Made by a program: the position numbers and the translations under genes. Positions 50,990 to 58,455 of a stretch of DNA of 64,000 nt are shown here, one piece after another. Where the stretch lies: the NCBI GenBank assembly GCA_904420005.1, contig CAJFTT010000021.1, forward strand, positions 22,538-86,537. The letters run 5' to 3'. The notes beneath the pieces are model-generated. The model worked only from the letters and a program-made list of their open reading frames with translations, did no database searches and was not told where the DNA came from. Within the stretch, counting starts at the first letter, position 1, and each line of letters begins with the position of its first letter. The stretch is from Candidatus Tabaqchalia intestinavium (GTDB lineage Bacteria; Bacillota; Clostridia; Oscillospirales; CAJFTT01).

Positions 50990-53488
50990 ATGAAACAAGC
51001 TGCAAACACGCCGGGCGAGATCCGGATCCGGGGCGCCCGGGTACATAATCTGAAAAACGTGGACGTCAACGTCCCGCTCAACCGGATCGTCGGCGTCGCC
51101 GGCGTGTCCGGCTCGGGGAAATCCTCCCTCGCGCTGGGCGTGCTGTACGCCGAAGGATCCCGGCGCTATCTCGAGGCGCTGTCGACCTACACCCGCCGAC
51201 GCATGACGCAGGCCGCGAAGGCCGACGTCGACGAGGTGCTGTATGTTCCGGCGGCGCTGGCGCTGCATCAGCGGCCCGGCGTGCCCGGCATCCGCAGCAC
51301 CTTCGGCACCGGGACCGAGCTGCTCAACAGCCTGCGGCTGCTGTTCTCCCGGCTGGCCAGCCACCGCTGCCCCAACGGGCATTACCTGCCGCCGACGCTG
51401 GCCGTCGCGGCGGAGCAGGCGCTCGTCTGCCCGCAGTGCGGCGCGACGTTCTTCGCCCCGGGCGCGGAGGAGCTGGCCTTCAACAGCCAGGGCGCCTGCC
51501 GGACCTGCGGCGGAACGGGCGTCGTCCGCACGGTCGACCGGGCCACCCTCGTGCCGGACGAATCGCGCACCATCGACGAGGGCGCGGTCGCGCCGTGGAA
51601 CACGCTGATGTGGTCGCTGATGACCGACGTCTGCCGGGAGATGGGCGTGCGCACGGACGTGCCGTTTCGCGAGCTGACCGAGCGGGAGAAGGACATCGTC
51701 TATAACGGCCCCGCGGTCAAAAAGCATATCTTCTACCACGCCAAAGGCTCCAACCAGGCCGGCGAGCTGGATTTCACCTATTTCAACGCCGTCTACACGG
51801 TGGAAAACGCGCTGGCCAAGGTCAAGGACGAAAAAGGCATGAAGCGGGTGGAAAAATTCCTCAAGGAGGAAAGCTGCCCCGACTGCGGCGGCACGCGCCT
51901 GTCAGACGCGGCGCGCGCGCCCAAGCTGCGGGGCATCGGCCTGGACGAAGCCTGCCGGATGACGCTGCGCGAGCTTGTCCGCTGGGTGGAGGGCGTCCCC
52001 GCCTCGCTGCCGGAAGCGATGCGCCCCATGGCGCGCAGCATCTGCGAGTCGTTCCAAACCGTGGCCAGGCGGCTGATGGACCTGGGGCTTTCCTATCTCA
52101 CGCTCGACCGCGCCGCGGCGACGCTCTCCACCGGGGAGCGGCAGCGGATGCAGCTGGCCCGCGCGGTGCGCAACCGCACCACCGGCGTGCTGTATGTGCT
52201 CGACGAGCCGTCCATCGGGCTGCACCCGTCCAATATCGTCGGCCTGACCGCCGTCATGCGCGACCTGGTGGCGGATGGCAATTCGGTGCTGCTGGTCGAT
52301 CACGACACGCAGATCCTCTCGGAGGCGGACTGGATCATCGAGATGGGCCCGCAGGCCGGCGCGGAAGGCGGGCGCGTGATCGCCGAGGGGACGATCGGGG
52401 AAATCCAGGGCAACCCCGCGTCGCAGATCGGGCCGTTCCTCTCCGGGAAAGCGCCGGCCGAGGTCCGGCAGCGCGCGGCGGACGAGGAGATGTTCTCCCA
52501 AGGCAGGCTCCGCCTGATCACCGGCGCCATCCATACCGTCCATCCCCTCACGGTGGACATCCCCAAGGGACGGCTGACCGTGGTGACGGGCGTGTCCGGC
52601 TCCGGCAAGACGACGCTGGTGCTCGAAAGCCTCGTGCCGGCGCTGGAGGCCGCCATCGCGGGGAGCCGGCTGCCGGCGCATGTGGTCTCCGTCGAGGCCG
52701 CCGGCATCGAGCGGGTCCGGCTCATCGACGCCACGCCCATCGGGCTCAACGTGCGCTCCACCGTCGCGACCTATGCCAACGTGCACGATGAGCTGCGCAA
52801 AATTTACGCCAAAACGCCGGACGCCAAACGCCTGGGATATAAAGCCGGCGACTTTTCCTACAACACGGGCCGGCTGCGCTGCCCCACCTGCGACGGCACC
52901 GGCGTCATCAGCCTGGACGTGCAGTTCCTGCCCGACGTAGACATTCCCTGCCCCGATTGCCGCGGCTCGCGCTACGCCAAAGAAGCCGACCGCGTGCGCT
53001 ATCAAAACGCGGCGGGGACGGCCTTTTCCCTGCCCGCGCTGATGGCGATGGACATTCACGCGGCGCTCGCAGCCTGCGAGGACCTCGGCGTCGTGCGGCA
53101 GCGCCTGCAGGTGCTGCAAAGCCTGGGGCTGGGGTATCTGACCCTGGGAGAGGCGACGCCCAGCCTGTCCGGCGGCGAAGCGCAGCGGCTCAAGCTCGCC
53201 AGCGAGATGGGCCGGGGGCAGTCGGACGCCGTTTTCGTGTTCGACGAGCCGACCATCGGCCTGCATCCGCTGGACGTGCGCACGCTGCTGGGCGTGTTTG
53301 AGACCCTCCTCGGCGCCGGCGCCACCGTCATCGTCATTGAGCACGATCTGGACGTCATCCGCAACGCCGACTATATCCTCGACATGGGGCCGGGCGGCGG
53401 CCAGGAGGGCGGGCGGATCGTGGCGGCCGGCACGCCCCGCGACATCGCGCAGAACCCCGACAGCATCACAGGGCGTTTCCTGCGGTAA
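50990..53488 (+). CDS. UvrA2-like excinuclease subunit A paralogue
   Basis: An 832-residue tandem ABC ATPase of the UvrA superfamily. Walker A motifs GVSGSGKSS (near 38) and GVSGSGKTT (near 533), signatures LSTGERQR and LSGGEAQR, Walker B LDEPSIGLHP and FDEPTIGLHP, and zinc-module pairs CPQCG/CRTCGG and CPTCDGTG/CPDCRGS are all visible. It is about 110 residues shorter than UvrA and begins GARVHNLKNVDV; the shortening fits UvrA2/DrrC proteins that lack the UvrB-binding domain and are linked to antibiotic or DNA-intercalator tolerance. GGGGAAGG precedes the ATG, and TATAAT lies near 50935. No drug-biosynthesis gene adjoins it. Confidence 0.87.
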   Translation: MKQAANTPGEIRIRGARVHNLKNVDVNVPLNRIVGVAGVSGSGKSSLALGVLYAEGSRRYLEALSTYTRRRMTQAAKADVDEVLYVPAALALHQRPGVPGIRSTFGTGTELLNSLRLLFSRLASHRCPNGHYLPPTLAVAAEQALVCPQCGATFFAPGAEELAFNSQGACRTCGGTGVVRTVDRATLVPDESRTIDEGAVAPWNTLMWSLMTDVCREMGVRTDVPFRELTEREKDIVYNGPAVKKHIFYHAKGSNQAGELDFTYFNAVYTVENALAKVKDEKGMKRVEKFLKEESCPDCGGTRLSDAARAPKLRGIGLDEACRMTLRELVRWVEGVPASLPEAMRPMARSICESFQTVARRLMDLGLSYLTLDRAAATLSTGERQRMQLARAVRNRTTGVLYVLDEPSIGLHPSNIVGLTAVMRDLVADGNSVLLVDHDTQILSEADWIIEMGPQAGAEGGRVIAEGTIGEIQGNPASQIGPFLSGKAPAEVRQRAADEEMFSQGRLRLITGAIHTVHPLTVDIPKGRLTVVTGVSGSGKTTLVLESLVPALEAAIAGSRLPAHVVSVEAAGIERVRLIDATPIGLNVRSTVATYANVHDELRKIYAKTPDAKRLGYKAGDFSYNTGRLRCPTCDGTGVISLDVQFLPDVDIPCPDCRGSRYAKEADRVRYQNAAGTAFSLPALMAMDIHAALAACEDLGVVRQRLQVLQSLGLGYLTLGEATPSLSGGEAQRLKLASEMGRGQSDAVFVFDEPTIGLHPLDVRTLLGVFETLLGAGATVIVIEHDLDVIRNADYILDMGPGGGQEGGRIVAAGTPRDIAQNPDSITGRFLR

Positions 53489-53492
53489 TCCC

Positions 53493-53600
53493 CCGCCGGG
53501 AAGCGCCAAGCCGCCGGGCCGGGCAGTCTCCGCCGCCGGGAAACGCCTGGCGGAACGCACCCGCCGGGAAATGCCCCGCCGGGAAAGGTCCGCCGGAACA
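53493..53600. repeat. Short CCGCCGGGAA repeats after the UvrA2-like gene
   Basis: CCGCCGGGAA occurs at 53493, 53533, 53561 and 53576 with a variant near 53590. Spacings of 40, 28 and 15 bp are consistent with a decayed ~15-bp tandem repeat. Confidence 0.6.
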
Positions 53601-53743
53601 CAACCGCCAAGAAGCACCTGCAAAGAGGCGGCCGCAGGCAGACGCGGCAGCCGGCAAAAGCGAGGGAAGCCGTACAGCCGCCGGGCCCCTATGGCGGGGC
53701 CGCGCGTCGCCTGCCGTGCGCGCCGTCTCGGGCGAGGCCGGGT

Positions 53744-55126
53744 TCAGAAGGTGACGACCGCTTCGCAGCAGCGATAATCCGTATCGATGTTGTGCGCGAT
53801 GAAACGCGCCTTGAAATTCCGCTCGTTGCAAAGGCTCTGGGTGTCTCCGCCCGAAACGTCCAGGCTCTCCGGCACCACAAATTTGATGCACTTGACCTGC
53901 ACGTCGCGGCAGGCGGGCGCGCTGTGCGCCGGGATGGTCATGGTCTTCATTCCGCGCTGATATTCCATGCCGTTTTCGTCGACCTCCGTCAAAATGGCGG
54001 CCAGCGCCACCCGTTTGCCGGGGCAGACGTTCTTGATCGTCACATCCATCTGGATGATCCGTCCCGTGGACTCCAGCGCAACGTCGCCCATATCCACCAC
54101 AACGGCGTCGGAGCAGCCCGTCACCGTGAGATCGACCGGCGTGGGGCACGGCTCCGGATTGACGACCACGTCGCACTCGACGATGACCGTCGGCTGCGGG
54201 AACACGACGATGTTCCCCTCCGTGTCGGAATAGTCGATGGACTCGTTGATCGGCTTGGTGCCCGGATCTTCGCCGACGTGCCGCACATAGAACTCCAGCA
54301 GCGCGCTCTCGCTGGCTGTCGTGCCCAGCTGCTGGATATTCCACCGGATCGAGCGGTCGTCGAGCATCGTCGCGGTGCCCTTGCTGGGCTGCAGCATGCT
54401 CGTGATGGTGAAATTCGACGTCACCTTTTCGTCGATGACGATATTGGTGGCGCCGGGTTTGGAGATATTGGCGGCCAATTCCGCAAACAGCTCTTCCAGG
54501 TCGGCCGCATCCGGCGTGATCGCCACGTGCGAGACGTCGGGCTCGGACGCCCAGTCGTTGAGCGCATCTACATCGATTCCATCCGAGCCGATCAGCCCGA
54601 TGCAATAGATGATCGCGCCGTCGGCCTTGGCCTGCGCCGCGACAGGCGCGGGCGGCGGCCCCGCGGTCGTCTTGCCGTCGGTGAACATAACGATCACTCT
54701 GGCGTTGCTCGAGGAAGGATCGAACAGGTCGATGGCCTTGCTGAAGCCGTCGGCATGGTTGGTGCTTCCAGCCGCCGCCAACGCATCCACGGCGTTTTTG
54801 AGCGCATCCACCGAGGTGATCAGCTGCGTGTTTTGCATGGCGGTGCTCGCGAAGCTGACGATGCCGATCCGGCTGCCGGAGCCGATCTGGCCGTCGGCCG
54901 TGCCGCCGGTGGCCTCTGCAATGATGTCGATGAACGTCTTGGCGCCGATCTTGAGATTGGCCAGCGGGGCGCCGGCCATGCTGCCCGAACGGTCAAGAAC
55001 CAGCACGATATCCGTGGGGTTGGTGATGATGTCCGGCGCAGCCGTCAGGGCGAGCGTGACAAGCAGCGACCCGTCGCAGGCGATCCGATCCGCATTGATG
55101 ACCTTATTGGAATTTGTAATTCCCAT
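53744..55126 (-). CDS. von Willebrand factor type A domain protein without signal peptide
   Basis: A 460-residue protein. Residues about 35-225 form a vWA domain with an intact MIDAS: DRSGS (near 47), the T in NHADGFS/TDGKTTAG, and FTDG. Then come two beta-sandwich-like segments with an immunoglobulin/DUF11-like flavour (ITSMLQPSKGTATML; VVVNPEPCPTPVDLTVTGC), and a Cys-rich C-terminus (RDVQVKCIKF, RCCEAVVTF). No signal peptide, lipobox or membrane span is visible, which is unusual for this architecture and may point to a spore-surface or intracellular role. AGGAGG lies 8 bases before the ATG. The upstream promoter is unclear. Confidence 0.8.
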   Translation of the reverse strand: MGITNSNKVINADRIACDGSLLVTLALTAAPDIITNPTDIVLVLDRSGSMAGAPLANLKIGAKTFIDIIAEATGGTADGQIGSGSRIGIVSFASTAMQNTQLITSVDALKNAVDALAAAGSTNHADGFSKAIDLFDPSSSNARVIVMFTDGKTTAGPPPAPVAAQAKADGAIIYCIGLIGSDGIDVDALNDWASEPDVSHVAITPDAADLEELFAELAANISKPGATNIVIDEKVTSNFTITSMLQPSKGTATMLDDRSIRWNIQQLGTTASESALLEFYVRHVGEDPGTKPINESIDYSDTEGNIVVFPQPTVIVECDVVVNPEPCPTPVDLTVTGCSDAVVVDMGDVALESTGRIIQMDVTIKNVCPGKRVALAAILTEVDENGMEYQRGMKTMTIPAHSAPACRDVQVKCIKFVVPESLDVSGGDTQSLCNERNFKARFIAHNIDTDYRCCEAVVTF

Positions 55127-55269
55127 GATTTTTTCCTCCTTTTTTCTTGGGGTTGTCCCCCATGTCATGCTATGCGTCTGCGGCGCTTTTTGCCACCTTG
55201 TTGACGATTTTCCCACAGCGGCGCGGCGGCCCCGGCCGGGCGGCCGGCGTTCTGCCGCGGGCACAATAG

Positions 55270-55352
55270 AACCACGCGACTATTGCGTGGTTTTCTTGAT
55301 ACAAAAAATCCCCGCCGGCCCCGGCAGGGATTTTTCTTTTATTCTTATGCAT
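55270..55352. repeat. Two-hairpin 3' module, copy B (also at 5708)
   Basis: AACCACGC (55270-55277) pairs with GCGTGGTT (55285-55292). The linker TTTTC..GATACAAA is followed by a strong GC stem with A and T flanks (55304-55335) and TCTTTTATTCTTATGCA. Order and linker sequences match copy A. On the minus strand the second stem ends in TTTTTT and should terminate the mrp transcript. Confidence 0.65.
55304..55335. terminator. Bidirectional terminator downstream of mrp
   Basis: AAAAATCCCcGCCGG pairs with CCGGCaGGGATTTTT around a 3-base loop. T-runs on both strands. Lies between the mrp stop and the vWA gene, both on the minus strand. Confidence 0.87.
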
Positions 55353-55560
55353 TTTCCGCGCCCGCGCGAGTCCAAGCAACCCCCGCTGGCATACAAGAAA
55401 CAAGATGGAGCCTTTTCCGCGCCCGCGCGAATCCAAGCATCGCGCAGCCCGCAAGCCCCTGAACCACAAGGCCTTTTCCGTGCCCGCGCGAGTCCAGGAA
55501 TCCGTCGGCGAGCGCGGGCTTCCTCGTCCTGGATTCCTCCGCCGTCCCGCGCCCCTGGAA
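55352..55560. repeat. Three to four 27-bp repeats at exactly 61-bp spacing
   Basis: TTTTCCGCGCCCGCGCGAGT plus CCAAGCA starts at 55352, 55413 and 55474, with a decayed copy at about 55534. Conserved blocks of 27-29 bp alternate with ~32-bp unrelated segments, a CRISPR-like geometry. There are no cas genes, the repeats diverge, and the array sits right after the copy B hairpin module. Confidence 0.75.
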
Positions 55561-55596
55561 AAGCGCGCGAGGCCGGCCTGCGCCGCCGCGCGGGCG

Positions 55597-56433
55597 TCAC
55601 GCCTCGTCGAGCGCTTCCAGCCGGTCGGCCACCGGCGCGAGCCATCCTCCCCGCACCGTTTCCACCGCGCCGGCGTCGCAGGCCGCGGCGATGGCGGGAT
55701 CGATGGGGATCTTGGCCGTGCAGGCAACGCCGTATTTGGCCGCGATGCCGTCCATATGCCCCGCGCCGAAGATGTCATGCCGCTTGTGGCAGTCGGGGCA
55801 CTCGAAATATGCCATATTCTCCACCATGCCCAGCACCGGGATCTGCATCTTTTCCGCCATTTTGACGGCTTTTTCCACGATCATGGACACCAGCTCCTGC
55901 GGGCTCGCGACCACGACGATCCCCTTGATGGGCAGCGACTGGAACACCGTCAGCGGCACGTCGCCCGTTCCCGGCGGCATGTCGACGAACATGAAATCCA
56001 CGTCGTTCCAGATCACGTCCGTCCAGAACTGCTTGACCGTGCCGGCGATGATGGGGCCGCGCCAGACGACGGGATCCGTCTCGTCCGGCAGCAGGAGGTT
56101 GAGCGACATGACCTGCACCCCGCCGCGCGACTGCGCCGGGAACAGGCCCAGGTCGTTGCCCTGCGCCATTTCATGGATCCCGAACAGCTTCGGGATGGAG
56201 GGGCCGGTGATGTCGGCGTCGAGCACGGCGGTACTATGCCCCCGGCGCTGCATCTCCACCGCCAGCAGAGACGTCACCAGCGACTTGCCCACGCCGCCCT
56301 TTCCGCTGACCACCGCGATCACGTTGCGCACGCTGGACATCTCGTGCGGCTGCTCGACCATGCTCTGTTTCTCCCTGCGCTCGGCGCAGCTCTCGCCGCA
56401 GCTGGCGCAATTGTGGGAACATCCTTCGCTCAT
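55597..56433 (-). CDS. Mrp/NBP35-type iron-sulfur carrier P-loop ATPase
   Basis: A 278-residue ParA-like ATPase that binds and transfers Fe-S clusters. The N-terminal Cys-rich tail CSHNCASCGESC (four Cys in the first ~17 residues) resembles NBP35/Clostridial Mrp proteins. The deviant Walker A is GKGGVGKS (near 43-50), with DADITGPSIPKLFG, MFVDMPPGTGDVPLT, and the C-terminal cluster site FECPDCHKRHDIF. AAGGAG lies 9 bases upstream of the ATG. Maturation factor for Fe-S enzymes such as the NrdG and Nth encoded nearby (functional link inferred). Confidence 0.93.
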   Translation of the reverse strand: MSEGCSHNCASCGESCAERREKQSMVEQPHEMSSVRNVIAVVSGKGGVGKSLVTSLLAVEMQRRGHSTAVLDADITGPSIPKLFGIHEMAQGNDLGLFPAQSRGGVQVMSLNLLLPDETDPVVWRGPIIAGTVKQFWTDVIWNDVDFMFVDMPPGTGDVPLTVFQSLPIKGIVVVASPQELVSMIVEKAVKMAEKMQIPVLGMVENMAYFECPDCHKRHDIFGAGHMDGIAAKYGVACTAKIPIDPAIAAACDAGAVETVRGGWLAPVADRLEALDEA

Positions 56434-56559
56434 TGTTCGTTTCTCCTTCCGTTTGGAATGCTGATTTTTCTGTAACGCTGCGGGACGCCCGTCCCGCGAA
56501 GGTCGCCCGTCTGCTCCGGCGCGCCGGGAACGGCAAAGCCGCAGGGCGCCGGCGGCCTT

Positions 56560-57294
56560 TTAGAGCACTATGCCGCCGTTCGGGCTGAGGATCTGCCCCG
56601 TGATGAAGGAAGCGTCGGACGAGGCGAGGAACAGCGCCGCGCCCGCGACTTCTTCCGCCGTGCCGATCCGCCCGAGCGGCGTCTGCGCCCGCAGCGCGTC
56701 CAAATCTTCCTCCCGCAGTCCGGCGTTCATCTCGGTATCGATCACGCCGGGGCACAGGCAGTTGACGCGCACGCCCGCGGGACCGACCTCCTGTGCGAGC
56801 GCTTTGGTCAGGCCGATGACCGCCGCTTTGGCCGCGGAATAGGCCACCTCCATCGACGCGCCGCACAGTCCCCAGATGGAGCTGACATTGACGATGGCGC
56901 CGCGATGCCGGGGCAGCATATGCCGCAGCGCCGCGCGCGAGCACAAAAACACGCCGCGCACATCCACGGCGAACACGCGGTCCCATTCCTCCGCCGGCAT
57001 CTCCTGCAGCAGTCCGCGCGCCGCGATGCCGGCGTTATTGACCAGCACGTCGGGCGCGCCGAATTCCGCCGCCGCGCGGGCGAACATTTCCTCCACCTGC
57101 GCTTCCTCCGCCACGTCCGCGCCGTAGCACGCCGCATCGACGCCCTGCGCCCGCAGCGCGTCGCACAGCGCCCGCGCCTGCGTCTCATGGGCATGGTAAT
57201 GCACGATCACCCGGTAGCCCGCCGCGCCGAACCGCAGCGCCATCTGCCGCCCGATCCCGCGGGACGCGCCCGTGATAAGCACCGTCTGCGCCAT
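56560..57294 (-). CDS. SDR family oxidoreductase, 3-oxoacyl-ACP reductase-like
   Basis: A 244-residue short-chain dehydrogenase: cofactor loop TGASRGIG (residues 8-15), NNAG, catalytic Ser in NVSSIWG and YSAAK with the Tyr-Lys pair, and C-terminal LCPGVIDTEMN. It resembles FabG/YmfI-type NADPH reductases; the true substrate is not fixed by sequence, and no fatty-acid gene adjoins it. AAGGAGG lies only 4-5 bases before the ATG. Preceded by a 1.1-kb gene-free repeat region. Confidence 0.88.
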   Translation of the reverse strand: MAQTVLITGASRGIGRQMALRFGAAGYRVIVHYHAHETQARALCDALRAQGVDAACYGADVAEEAQVEEMFARAAAEFGAPDVLVNNAGIAARGLLQEMPAEEWDRVFAVDVRGVFLCSRAALRHMLPRHRGAIVNVSSIWGLCGASMEVAYSAAKAAVIGLTKALAQEVGPAGVRVNCLCPGVIDTEMNAGLREEDLDALRAQTPLGRIGTAEEVAGAALFLASSDASFITGQILSPNGGIVL

Positions 57295-57745
57295 AATGCC
57301 TCCTTTTCCCCGCGGCCTCCCGCCGCGCAGCCGCCATCGGATGGACGCCCGCGCCTGCGCGCCCCGGTTTGCGGCGACGCCGCCGCAGCCGCCCAGCGGT
57401 AAGCACGGCCGCGAACGGCAGCTTCCCCGCCAGGGATGGGGCCCGCATCGCCCGCCACCGGCGCGCCTCGCCCAGACGCCCGCAGGAAGCGCGCCTTTCC
57501 CCCGTCCGGAGAACGCTGCAGCCCAGCAGCGTCCCAATGCCCGGGGCGCCGGCCCCACCGCCCGCATACGCCGCGCCCGCACTTCTCCCCTATGCGGCCA
57601 TCCCGCCAGCGAACGAGGCGAATCCGAAACCGGTCGCCGCGCTTCTCTCCTGCGATAATCCGTCCCTATTATACCCCATTTCCGCCGCTTGTCAAACCGG
57701 CCGGGGAAACAAGGCCGTCCCCCGCCCGGCGACGCGCCGCCCGGC
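57295..57745. other. GC-rich gene-free stretch upstream of the SDR gene
   Basis: First part of the gap 57295-58455. A short less-GC patch near 57655-57700 may hold the SDR promoter (TATAAT-like GTATAATAG on the minus strand at about 57664-57672). No ORF with an RBS is convincing; long open frames here are a by-product of GC content. Confidence 0.45.
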
Positions 57746-57759
57746 AGGGGAAAGGCGCC

Positions 57760-58200
57760 CCGCGCAGAAAGCGCCACGGCGCGCGCAGCCCACCGCCGCC
57801 AGCCGATGCGGCTGCGCCTTTCGCCCAAAAGGCCGGGCGGGCCGGCCAAAATCGCCGCCCCCGGCAGCCGCCGCACAAAAGAGCGGCCGTGCGCGCAGGC
57901 CGCCGCCTCTGCCCGCGCAAAAAAGGGATCGCTACAACAATAACCCGGTTGACGCAGGGTGCTTGGGCTCGCCCACGCAAAAAGGGGGCCGCGCCCTGCG
58001 TTTCGCCGCGCCAGGCGAGGAAGTCCTGCCCCGCCCGCGCAAAAAGGGAACCCCACTGCCGAAAGGACGGAGCCCTTGATCGGCCGCCGCGCCTGCGCAG
58101 AAGCGGGGGAAACGAGGGAACACGGGCGGAATGTATCAAGAAGAGCGCCACCCCGCGCAGAAGCGGGGGAACAGCCGCGCAGAAAGCGCCACGGTTCCGC
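57760..58200. repeat. Degenerate forerunner array of the 60-bp tandem repeat
   Basis: Motifs of the form CGCrCArAArrsG recur at about 57765, 57828, 57887, 57917, 57974, 58033, 58092 and 58153 (many spaced 57-63 bp), grading into the perfect array that follows at 58201. Confidence 0.6.
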
Positions 58201-58425
58201 CGGCGAGCCGCGCCGCACAAAAGAAAGGCCGCCTGTTTGAACTGCCGATGGACGGCGTGCCGGCGAACCGCGCCGCGCAGAAGAAGGGCCGCCTGTTTGA
58301 ACTGCCGATGGACGGCGTGCCGGCGAGCCGCGCCGCGCAGAAGAAAGGCCGCCTGTTTGAACTGCCGATGGACGGCGTGCCGGCGAGCCGCGCCGCGCAG
58401 AAGAAGGGCCGCCCCGCAGGACGGC
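58201..58425. repeat. Near-perfect 60-bp tandem repeat, 3.5 copies
   Basis: Units at 58201-58260, 58261-58320 and 58321-58380 differ at only a few positions; a partial unit runs to about 58412. Each contains CGCCGCGCAGAAGAAGGGCC and CTGCCGATGGACGGCGTGC. Because 60 is a multiple of 3 the array is open in frame as a 20-residue repeat (RLFELPMDGV in each), but no RBS or plausible protein surrounds it. It ends about 40 bp before the nrdD stop. Confidence 0.92.
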
Positions 58426-58455
58426 CCCTCCCGGATTCGGCTTCCTACCGCGCGC

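Noticed and set aside
55352-55500. CRISPR array
   Set aside because: Only three to four diverging repeats, no cas genes in the window, and related motifs occur in other non-coding gaps with the same period, which fits a dispersed repeat family better.
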